Shown: positions 9,444-18,323 of the stretch, one piece after another
How the letters are laid out: each line of letters begins with the position of its first letter
Numbering within the stretch: the first letter of the stretch is position 1
DNA from: Hymenopellis radicata
Lineage: Eukaryota > Basidiomycota > Agaricomycetes > Agaricales > Physalacriaceae
Assembly: GCA_015501595.1 (NCBI GenBank)
Contig: JADNRX010000868.1
Coordinates: 1 to 19,285 of the forward strand
DNA: 19,285 bases
Direction: 5' to 3'
Notes under the pieces: model-generated
The model's database searches: none
Told to the model about the DNA's origin: nothing
What the model saw: the letters and a program-made list of their open reading frames with translations, nothing else
Program-made: the position numbers and the translations under genes

Positions 9444-9895
9444 ATGATGTATCAAGTTCTGGTTTGTACGGGGTAATGTCCTTCGTAGTCTGTACTATTA
9501 GCTTTCAATTTTATTTTGTCCATGCGGCCAACGTCACGCCCACCACAACATGCCCTCAAGGGCACCCAACAGGCACAGGAAACTTTCAAGCAGTAATGAC
9601 CAAGAATACTCAAAGGTGCATGGATTGGACAGACTTCCGCGCATGAACGATAGAATCATAAGGGTGCAGTTCGTACCTGTCCGATGTCTAGTTCGTGGCT
9701 TTCAACGGCATCCCAGATACCATGCTCTATGCCCAGTTCTCGCGAGGCCATCGCATGAGAAGGAGCGAAAGACTCCGTCAAATGCACCTTCATGCAACGG
9801 GCCGCCTGGGATTTAGTTGTCTATTCAATGATGGCGGTGAGTAATACAGGAGTCGCTGCTAGTGTCCACACCCTCTAAATATCGTGCAGACGTCT
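9444..9895. other. Convergent intergenic region after P450
   Basis: The P450 (plus) and F-box gene (minus) converge here. A small plus-strand frame, ATG 9404 (overlapping the P450 end) to 9646, encodes 80 residues. It includes a hydrophobic stretch (SFVVCTISFQFYFVHAA) followed by a Thr/Pro/Cys run, which looks like a signal peptide. Nothing else supports it, and I leave it unassigned. Confidence 0.3.
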
Positions 9896-11093
9896 CTAGA
9901 ATGCAAACAACCCCTTCGAAAACGTCGTTGGAAAGAGCACGCCAACATCTTTCACCATGGACGCGTTACCCATGGTTATGATATGATCAGCGTCATGCAC
10001 GACGTAAATCATCGTCAACGACGGCAAAGACGCTATAAGATTGTCGAGGTCCGCGATAGTAGACAGCAGCGATTTCTGAAGTGACTGCACGGGGCCCAAG
10101 TACGAGATCGTAAGAACTCTGGGGGAGTCAGCGCCCCGGCTCGCCAGGATGGAAACCAAGAGGCTGATCCACCAAGTAATGCAACCCTCTACACAGCTCG
10201 ATAGGGAATTGGTGTCCAACCTGAGCTTCAAGTGTACGACAGAAATGGCGGGAATTACTGCCTTCTTCAGCTCGCTACCAGTATAGAAACCATTACATTC
10301 CCCATACAGAGACAGAATGTTCACTGAGGGCGGAAGCCCTCCTGCGATGATTTTATACGCTGCCGCTATTTCTTCGCCTTCATTGACGGAAAATTCCAGC
10401 TCTTCGAGGTGTGGCATGTAACCTGACTGATGCGTGAGCCATGCTCCAAACTGCTGCATTCCGCCAGGATCCAGCGATACGCTGAGAGTCCGCAAGTGGT
10501 CAAGCATTACTGGACCGCCCTCCAGAGGAGTATACACATCGTTAGCGGGCGTTGTGCCTCCTACTAGGGAAAACTGGCGGACTGCGATATGGCGCAAGAA
10601 GCCGAGGTTGGCCAAGAAGGGATCGGCAATGCTCATAGAGATGGAGGATGGATGGTACATGGTTTCCCTTTCGCGGAAGCACGCGAACATGCGATCGAGG
10701 AGCACCGCCCATTCAGAAACGGAGTCCCATAACCGCAGAGTTAGGTGGCAAATTTTCGGTATGGTAGGGATTAAGGCCATCACCCACTGACGAATACGTC
10801 CTTGCCGACTTCGTGCCAGTGGCGGGGAGTAGACAGTCCGATACGTCTCGTGTAGTGCAGGATGTGGGGGAGCGCTTAGCGACGGATACGAAGCGGTCAA
10901 AGGGACCGGAAACGAGGAATGTTTTGGAATCGTGGAGAGCCGGGGCTTTTCCTGTTTTCAGACAGATTGAGGAAAAGAGGTGTCGCTGGCTGGAGGCAGT
11001 CCATGACCGGCAGATGAGGGAGTATTTTCGAAGAGCCGTCACATCGTCTTTATCACATTCGATGATACGGTCTATCAGCTCTTGCGGCAACAT
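9896..11093 (-). CDS. F-box protein with LRR-like C-terminal region, two apparent frameshifts
   Basis: This is probably a substrate adaptor of SCF ubiquitin ligases. The start at 11093 gives MLPQELIDRII at the N-terminus, the classic opening of mushroom F-box proteins. The rest of the F-box follows (DDVTALRKYSLICRSW, then RHLFSSI). After the F-box the frame changes twice. One missing base near the C run 10866-10870 restores SPHILHYTRRIGLS. Another near 10790 joins WHEVGKDVF to QWVMALIPTIPK. With both added the gene is 1200 nt, or 399 aa, intron-free. The C-terminal half has degenerate leucine-rich segments (LDHLRTLSVSL, MPHLEELEFSV, PPSVNILSLYG). The longer frame reaching back to 11234 adds no recognisable sequence. 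These genes are numerous and fast-evolving in Agaricomycetes, so a pseudogene is possible. Confidence 0.7.
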
Positions 11094-11989
11094 GGCGGGT
11101 AAAGCGAAAGTAGACAAAATCCAATGTTCAAGACTATTTGGGAAGGAATGCATATTCCGTTTGGGAAGATGACATAATCGTATTTGCGCTTCATGGCAGG
11201 CATCCACGTTCAGCTCTACTCTCTGTACGTCCATGATGGCTACTAGTGGCCAAGACGTTTGTAGTATTTCTCCGCCGTTGCATGCATTTGAGTAACTTTA
11301 TTTTCTGCTTACAGACTATCGCTGAATCGCAAGTGAAAGAGAACGGTGTGTCGTTTTTCAATACCTCGTAGTTGCTGAAGACTGAAGTCAATACTTATAC
11401 CGTATAAGATACCTAACACTGGAAACGCGCCAGTACCGGGATACATGATCTTCTATTTGCACTCTCATTTGTAGAGCTTGCCTTGAAAAGCGCCCTCGAA
11501 TACCTCACCGCTCAGGTTGCACTGTATACGCCTTATTAGTCTCGAAACCAGACTGAGTGAGGTGTAGGAAGACAGTCGTTCCTACCACTTACTAACTCCT
11601 TATCGACAGTCAACGACCTTCCCTATTCTCCTGGATCTCCGGGCGTCTTGCAAATTCTTTCTCATCAATATCCAGGCAATGCTTCCTGAGATTGATGAGG
11701 TCGCAAGAGCATGCAGTTCTGCGATCTGTGGGCCTCATCCGCTCGGCGCCTCCGACCAGGTGGCCTTTCAACGCCTGCAGTCTCGCTTTAGTGCGATGCG
11801 CGAGCACCTTCCAATAGCCGAAGTCGTCCTTACACAGGCCTGCTCCTGGCCTGCTCTAGACTTCAAGCTGAGCTCCGTGGCACCTGGGGCTACTCATATC
11901 TGATACCCAATATCTGGTATATTCCCGGCCTAAATGGTCGCGCTCTTTTACTGAACAATCTCCCCGCCCACTTTCACATCATCAAGTAG
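11094..11989. other. Region between F-box gene and unrecognised plus-strand gene
   Basis: The F-box promoter lies at the left. From 11590 to 11903 there is a plus-strand open stretch with an ATG at 11679 (VARACSSAICGPHPLG, then FQRLQSRFSAMREHLP) that could be an upstream exon of the next gene. I could not join it with confident splice sites. No RNA gene or repeat was seen. Confidence 0.3.
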
Positions 11990-12726
11990 TGGTCATCTTT
12001 GGGAACTTACGGGACGACTTGATGTCATAGAGAGCAGGCTGATGCTCCTTCGCGACGTATTCAGCGTACAAAGGGTGGTTGAAGAGCATGCCGAGGATGA
12101 GGGTAGAGCTCACACATCATGATACTCGTATTGTGTCCATGCTGTATGCTCTTGCTGATCGCTCTGCCGTATCGGATTTGTATTATGATCTCAACTGCTG
12201 TCTCATTGCTTGGCAGGACCTGTCTGGTCTGTGCAAGATCATGATGCTTTCAATGCAACCAGGCAGGTATAACTTACCCTATGCTCAACATCGCAAATGT
12301 GCAGCGATTAAGATTCCTGGCAGGGTTTTAACGCTCGGTGAGTACCTTTCCTCGTTGCAAGACTTTTTCACAGTGCCATCAAGCTGATTAGGGCTTGCCC
12401 AGTTTCTCGTTGGAAGGGAGAACTTCAAAATATTTATCAGTAGACAACTCCTGGATGGCCCGTTCGTGACCTGGGTTGAATCAGTTCCCGAGGCCAATCG
12501 CGCAGCTGTCATAGCTCGAATGGCACGACTGGTGTCCACCCTGAGTGTTGTAAACAGCGCCGCCTCACCGTCTCACACTTCGGCCTGTTGGCGCTCATTG
12601 ACGGAAGTCTGGAATGCTCTAACAGCCACGCCTTCACGGAATGGTGTATCACAAGCACCGCCGCGCCTTGATCTTGAGGCTGGGGACATCATGCTGTGGC
12701 GCCACACGCAACTGCGGACGCTGTGA
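11990..12726 (+). CDS. Unrecognised spliced gene, 5' end uncertain
   Basis: I do not recognise the family. A coding stretch starts after an AG at 11988-11989 and reads LWELTGRLDVIESRLMLL, then FSVQRVVEEHAEDEG, an amphipathic helical segment. Near 12100 the coding signal moves by one base into a frame reading LYALADRSAVSDLYYDL. This could be an intron or an indel. A clear GTGAGT...TTAG intron at 12338-12391 joins GRVLTL to GLAQFLVGRENF. The frame then stays open to a stop at 12726 and ends GDIMLWRHTQLRTL. I see no signal peptide, and no transmembrane helix or catalytic motif. The start lies upstream, perhaps in the open stretch near 11679. A fragment of a decayed gene is an alternative. Confidence 0.4.
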
Positions 12727-13112
12727 GCTCAACAGTTTCCCAGCAGTCCACGGATGGAATGCGGCCCGACGACGCCACACTGAGCCAGAGCATTTTGATG
12801 TATGAGACAGTCGAGGGACTGAGATATGCATATTGCTTATTCGTCGCCTACTTACCTTACTTGCGGCGCACTGCAGCTCGGCCGTGTCCTACGTACACAT
12901 ACTGGTACTACCATCTTCCTCTGACGGTGGTCACATTCATAAAGTTCACCATGAACAGGGGGAGAATCTATGACCTGCAGTAATGAGTGTAAGCAGTGAG
13001 GTATCTACAACCAACCTAGGCTACAGAAAGTAGCTATACAACCGAAAAGAAATGTGTGTAAGTAATATGTCACGATGCGATATCAAAGAAAGCAATAAGG
13101 ATAAATATGGCA
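12727..13112. other. Convergent intergenic region
   Basis: This separates the unrecognised plus-strand gene from the lectin-like minus-strand gene. A plus frame (ATG 12696 to 12983) overlaps the previous gene in another phase and has a Tyr-rich C-terminus. I take it as chance. AT-rich sequence at 13000-13110 probably holds the 3' ends. Confidence 0.3.
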
Positions 13113-15300
13113 CTATACAGGCGACTCTGCACTCGTTGGTCCACGGAAAGACGGGTACACCGCTAAATGTATTGAAGACTGAGCACCGGGGTGCGCAGAT
13201 GACGGTGTATTAAAATGCAAAGAAGAGTCGACTAACGGACCATGGATCGGGGAATGCGTCGCCTGGCTCTGCCAATATCCCGGCGGCTGGCTGTCTAGCG
13301 ACTGCGACCGGTCTGTAACCTGTGCCCCGACATCATGCGTTGCCTCCCACTCATCGTCGCTCCCCACCGGAGACATCGTTTCTTGTGTGGCGTCGGTGAC
13401 AAGCAAGCGTCTCCTTGACATGGATCGCCGCGGTCCTGCTGGACTTTCCCTCCGTCGCGCCCACGCATCGGATAGCTGGGAACCGTCAGATGAGTTCTTT
13501 AACGAGTAGGGGAGAAACAAACCTTGGTCACGAAAGAGTCTGACCTGCCCAGCTCTGAGCCATGTTCTGCAACCAGCGTCGAGGCTGTCATCTGCGTTTC
13601 AGATCGTTCCGGTGCGGGGCGATAATCCGACGGCTGCCCTGGGCGGTTGGGTGCTAGTACGAAGTGAGACAGTCGATTCGGGACCAGCATTGTTGGTGGA
13701 TGCTCCTCCTGGTGGGAGCGGGTCTCGGTCATCAGAGGCTGTTCGTCAGAATGAGGCTGAGGGGCGTGCGACGTCGTAGTATCAGATGGAAGGTCGCGAT
13801 TCCTACGCGAACCGCCAACAGCGTCAGTCGCTGGTAGATATGAGGGGTCAAACTGCGCTTGGACCATGTAGCCACTCTGCAATCGTTTCCATAGTGTCTT
13901 ATTACGCCTTAACAGCATCTGAAAAGCTGTGAGCTGATAATACGGCGATTACGAGGGAGGGGACGGCATACAAATAAAGACAATAGAAGAGCAAGAACGA
14001 TAACAGAAGTGATTGATGTACCAATAACCAGAGCTGAGTTTGATCTGGATGGGAGCTTAGTCTGAACGAATCTCGGGAAACAAAAGGCATACGTGTCCCC
14101 CGAGTCGTCGCCCTTCTTGCTAGTATGAGTAGACGTTGAGGACGGAACAGAGGAGGAGGAGGTTGTAGATGAGGTTACACTTGTACTGACGTCCATGAGC
14201 CATTGAGTACACTCAAAGAACGCCACTCGCACCTCGCCTGATCCGAGAAAGCAAGCGCATAGTCAATCTGCAGCATTCTGTCCGGGTCTTCATTTTTCAC
14301 AATCACGCTGTGTTCTCCAGAGTCCAAATTGTTCGCCTGAAAAAGAAGAACCTGCACGTCGTAGGTCTGACGAACCGCTGAAAAGTTCTGAGGTTCTTTA
14401 TCGTCAAGCTGAACGGTGTATCTCGAGTTTTGCGGACCGATGGTACCATAGATGGACACGGCATCGCCTATATAAGAGGTATTATATGACTCCCCGCTCA
14501 AGATGAGGACGGACATACCCTAGAAGAAATGAATTTGTGACTGAGGAAAATAACGAAAGGTTGCTCACAGTAAATGTATAGTTGACGGAAGCACCCACAT
14601 GAGTGGTCGAACTAAGAATGTCAATGTCAGGCACTCGTTCCGAACCGTCACAGATCCACGTACTGGCCAGTCGCGTTCATAAACTTCACCAGATCGTTCG
14701 TCGGCGCTGTCCACGCACCCTTCGGCGTCCATGTAAACGCAGACTGAGTATCATCCAGCAATTGCGGCGGAGATTCCTTATAGCTCCCCTCGCCCACCTC
14801 GGCAGTCCAGTATATCTATAGACCAATGACCATAAACACAGACACGTCAGGTCATCCGCAGAACACGCACACAATCGATATCCAACGACATATTCCCGCT
14901 ATTCCGCATCACCACGCTATGGCGCGTCTGGTCGAGTCCGGTGACATTGTACAGCACTGACTGATACTCCCCGGGTCCGTCCACGAACGCGCTTGACGTT
15001 TCCACGAGCTGGCCATCTAGCCGGACGGTATATTCACCACGGAAATCTCTCCTTGCGCCGAAAATCGTCACGCCCGTGCCCTCAAAGCCGAACCATGCCT
15101 CCGCGCCTTCCTGGAATGTATGTGTATAGGACTCGCCCCAATACCTATCACAATCGGTCAACTTGCAAGTCAATACACTGCACAGAGTCGCACCTCTCCA
15201 GCTCCGGGTCTTCCTCCGCGTTTCCCTGCTCCCAAGAGCCCTCAGGGCTGTATAAAATGAGTGGACTCGAATCGTCGATGGTCGTGTTGAGCGTGTACAT
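13113..15300 (-). CDS. Two-domain lectin-like single-pass membrane protein, intact
   Basis: Exons on the minus strand are 15300-15194, 15144-14871, 14815-14664, 14611-14569, 14519-14233, 14185-14093, 14044-13972, 13918-13523 and 13475-13113. They sum to 1788 nt, or 595 aa, with every phase matching. The protein starts MYTLNTTIDDSSPLILYSP, as in the common basidiomycete family of cell-surface proteins. Two predicted beta-sandwich (carbohydrate-binding-like) repeats follow: domain 1 with EAWFGFEGTGVTIFG and domain 2 with GHSTTHVGASVNYTF and AVSIYGTIG. Sequons (NTT, NVT, NAT, NYT) suggest N-glycosylation. A Ser/Thr stalk (about 288-316) leads to one transmembrane helix (about 323-346), then RRNKTLWKRL and a roughly 250-residue disordered Ser/Pro/Arg cytoplasmic tail. 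This fits a wall or environment sensor, but no function is established. No classical signal peptide is visible at this start. Confidence 0.85.
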
Positions 15301-15658
15301 CCTCCCTCAAACCTCAGCGACCGCCACGAATTCGTTGAGAATTGAAGCAACTGAATGAAACGAAAGCTGGCCGCCAGGGTCGTGAACTGAACAGTTACAA
15401 TGCGAACTTTCCAGGGATCAGGACATATAGTAATGCGGCACGCTGCTGCCATGACACACGGGTTGGACTAGCGACCAACTGATGGCAAAATTCAATGATA
15501 TCACAAACACTGTACTAATGTTGAACGACTTTGAAAGCGATGCAATCAATTGGATCTTGTCGCAGCTTGCCATCAGGTTTAGGATATAGGACAATGATAG
15601 ACACAAGTCCAAAAGCAAACGACAGAGAAAAGAGAATAGAAGGAAATAGACGAATAGA
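15301..15658. promoter_or_regulatory. Promoter region of the lectin-like gene
   Basis: The space lies between the CNNM stop and the lectin-like start, both on the minus strand. The minus strand is strongly pyrimidine-rich at about 15610-15660. An open frame at 15618-15418 encodes a hydrophobic peptide, but it has no splice link I can support to the downstream exon. Confidence 0.35.
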
Positions 15659-17658
15659 TCAGCTTTGACTAGGACTGGGCGATTGGCTTATTACACCACC
15701 ATATCCTCCGCCAGAAGACCCGTTGATCAAAGGAGTACGTTCTTCATCAATAGTAGGCGGTGTCGTGTTTCTGCGCTGGCGTTCGACAATCCTGTAGGAA
15801 ACATATATAATCAGTCCGAAACCTCCTTTGTAGACGAAAAAAGTCACCCACCCTTTCATGATCGTGCTTGTTGTCATTCTCTTGGCCCGGCGCTTGTGAG
15901 TGTTATCCTCATACCGGTCAGTTTCATCCACAATCTCCTCTGAAATAATTTCCTATTGGAAACCTTGTTAGTCGTCAGACCAAGGAGAAGAATCGAATCA
16001 AGACCTCAATGATATCTTCAAGTGTAATGACTCCAATAGCACCGCCAGCTCTTCCCGGCGTGTTGGAGATCAATAGCAGATGCGCACGTCCTGTTTGACT
16101 ATGCACGACATGGTGAGAATCAAGGGGCACAATTTGTCAGAGCTACTGACAAGTAGTCCAATGCTTGGAAGCAATTGATCGTAGGTGAGGCTTCGGGAAG
16201 AATGGAGAGAGCAAACTTGGAAACAGGTAGTCCTTGCGAAGGGTCGTATGTTAAAAGCTTGAGCGCTGGTCAGTCAACATAGTGAGAGAAAATGTATTCC
16301 ACCAACCTTTTTAATGAGCAATAGCCCGACGAAGGCCAATGGCTTTCCAGGCTCATGCACAGGAAAGCGGGAGTATCCACTCGTAAGTCTAGGGCTTGCT
16401 TAGACGCCGAAACAGGATATACGAGCACCAAACGCACATGTGATCGACAGTGTTGTGGTCCAAAAACTGTGTCAGCACTTAGAGTGACGACGTCCTTATC
16501 AAAACATGGTCAGATAGTGGGACGAGACGTAAGGGAAGTGTGCTCACCTTCAACGGGGTCATAATGGTCTCTACATTCTTGGTGTTTAATTCAAGAACAC
16601 CGTTGAGAATGTTAATTTCATCATCCCGAAGAGGTTCCTCGCCGGTACGATGAAACTGGAGGAAGGACTTCAGTTCAGCCTTCTTGTAAGTGTGTGTTTC
16701 GTTCGCGCCGAGTATCCAATCGAGGAGCTTGGCGATCGGCCAGGCCACAGGAGCAAAAATCCACATCATAGCCAGGACGAAGGGGGCGCATGCAGCGCAA
16801 TGGCCAGACCATAGCGAACACTGAGCGACTGGGGGATGATTCTGCGACGCGTTTACTTGATTGTCGACCAAGCTGAGTGACAACTTACTCTCTATACCAC
16901 AGATTGAGGCTTCGCGTCAACTCAAAATAATAAAAAACCTACCCAAAAATAACTGTGAATTCGCTCAGCAACGTTATTGCGGGAAACCGAGGAAGACTTG
17001 CCAATTGCGACTGTCGAAAGAGCGACCGCAGTGACTCCACCACCGATCTAATACATGTAAGCTTCAAGCCCATACTGGTCGAAAATACGTACGGCGCCGT
17101 CAAGAAAGATGGGTAAACTTTCGTTGATGATCTAAGAGCGATGAGAGAGAGTACCCCCGTCTGTAGCAGATTCACGTACAACGTTACCCAGAAGGAGAAC
17201 CTAACAGGTGGTGAGTTATATCGTTGACCAGGTATATGACGCCACACACCACAAGAACCCAGTGTCGACCTCTACCCATCAGCCGGAGAACTAGTGAAAT
17301 GAGCGCGAAGACGCGCTGAGAGCCACGACAGCGCACCTTTCCTCGCATGTGCCTTTTCGCGAGGATCGTCCGACGACGCGGCCAAGACTCGCAAATGCAA
17401 CTCGTCCAAGCCCATAAGACCGAGGGTCAGTCTACACCTCGTTCAGCACCCACAGCCATCGGAGTGACACCATTTGAATCACCCAGCAAAGACGCCGCCA
17501 GCGAGAACCAAGACGCCGCTAATAATTATCTTGAACCAGAATTCAGGCGAGCCAGGTTTCGCTTCAGGCTCCTCCAGAGCGAAAGCATTTTGAGAGAGAT
17601 ATGGGCGCGCGAGAGAGGTGAGAGATTTGGAAAGTAGAAGAAATATAGAATATCTCAT
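15659..17658 (-). CDS. CNNM/Mam3-type DUF21 and CBS-pair membrane protein
   Basis: This is a divalent-cation transport or homeostasis protein (ancient conserved domain/CNNM family; yeast Mam3 relative), expected in vacuolar or other membranes. Minus-strand exons are 17658-17483, 17431-17337, 17290-17250, 17200-17180, 17131-17093, 17047-17002, 16952-16943, 16891-16889, 16841-16548, 16494-16438, 16388-16307, 16257-16151, 16098-16005, 15952-15852 and 15791-15659. They total 1299 nt, or 432 aa, after one base is added near 16798 and one removed in 16462-16466. DUF21 runs from about residue 41 ([31 protein letters not shown]). CBS1 includes the MTPLKDVVTLS segment and [15 protein letters not shown]2 ends [20 protein letters not shown]. 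The C-terminus is hydrophilic. One intron is GC-AG (17001-16953). The last intron (60 nt) is stop-free. The two indels sit in conserved sequence and look like sequence errors. Confidence 0.9.
16889..16891 (-). other. 3-nt microexon (AGA) in the CNNM gene
   Basis: Reading on the minus strand, a 51-nt intron (GTAGGT...TATAG, 16942-16892) is followed by AGA, then GTAAGT opening a 47-nt intron ending CGCAG (16888-16842). Upstream GG plus A gives Gly143, and GA plus the next A gives Glu144, completing the conserved GEIIPQ motif. Skipping the exon keeps the frame but loses the Glu. Confidence 0.65.
16953..17001 (-). other. GC-AG intron in the CNNM gene
   Basis: The donor reads G|GCAAGT and the acceptor TTCACAG. 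Splicing joins ALSTVAI to VIFG in phase, matching the family. GCAAGT is the standard consensus for the rare GC donor class. Confidence 0.7.
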
Positions 17659-18323
17659 TGAAGGAATGTGGTCAAGAGGAAATAGAGGGTGGGAGGAGAT
17701 GACTGCTGGAAAAGGAAGACTCGCCAATAATGACGGTATGGTTTTACCTCGGTCCGAACCGTCCGTGGTCCGATCGGAATCCAAATTCGGAACTGAACTG
17801 CAACTCGTCGCTCGCTCCCCTTTTTTGGGAGGGCGCGGCTGTACGACGTCCTGCAGTGTATAAATGCACGAAACTTCAAAGAAGTGTAAACAGCAACAGA
17901 ACACGGGGGCAAGACTGACCCTGTGAAGGAGGACACTTGACGTGCGCGGGACGGCTTACTGTTAACTTATGCGCGTTAGTCTCCACATGTGCCACTATAT
18001 ATAAGAAAACTGCAAAACAATTGCAGTCTATGCAGACGCCAGCCGAGTCTTCACATGAACCTTGTCTTGCTCTTGATGTTGAAAGGACTAAAATTTGGTA
18101 TACTTATGTAGCAGGTATCGTACTTCTCTATGTGTTGCACAACATCCTTGGTTTCATTCACAGAAATAACAAGGCCAAAAAACCTAAATATGTAGTGCAT
18201 CGCACAGCGACGACAAAGGAATTATATATGCAGAAGATCAGTTTAACATGAGTGAGCCAGACCCTATAGGGTACCTGTCACCGGAACCGTAACAAGAGAG
18301 ATATGAGAGACGAGATGAAATGT
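17659..18323. promoter_or_regulatory. Intergenic region between AA9 LPMO and CNNM genes
   Basis: It holds the CNNM promoter (minus) and the AA9 3' end. Plus-strand TATA-like elements occur at 17859-17864 (TATAAA) and 17996-18004 (TATATATAA). The second lies just upstream of a small open frame at 18030. A CG-rich block at 17740-17850 precedes them. Confidence 0.35.
18030..18251 (+). CDS. Possible small single-pass membrane protein (73 aa)
   Basis: An ATG at 18030 opens 73 codons ending at TGA 18249-18251. Residues about 24-43 form a clear hydrophobic helix (IWYTYVAGIVLLYVLHNILG), followed by a basic stretch (HRNNKAKKPK), so a membrane peptide with a positive flank is plausible. A TATATATAA element ends 25 nt upstream, rather close for a fungal promoter. 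The frame could also extend upstream without an ATG. I recognise no family. It may be chance in AT-rich intergenic DNA. Confidence 0.2.
   Translation: MQTPAESSHEPCLALDVERTKIWYTYVAGIVLLYVLHNILGFIHRNNKAKKPKYVVHRTATTKELYMQKISLT

Noticed and set aside
13499..13918. Separate 139-aa gene, and 13113-13520 as another
   Set aside because: Both join the lectin-like gene through introns with matching phase (13971-13919 and 13522-13476).
15665..15943. 92-codon plus-strand frame
   Set aside because: It is antisense to the last two exons of the CNNM gene.
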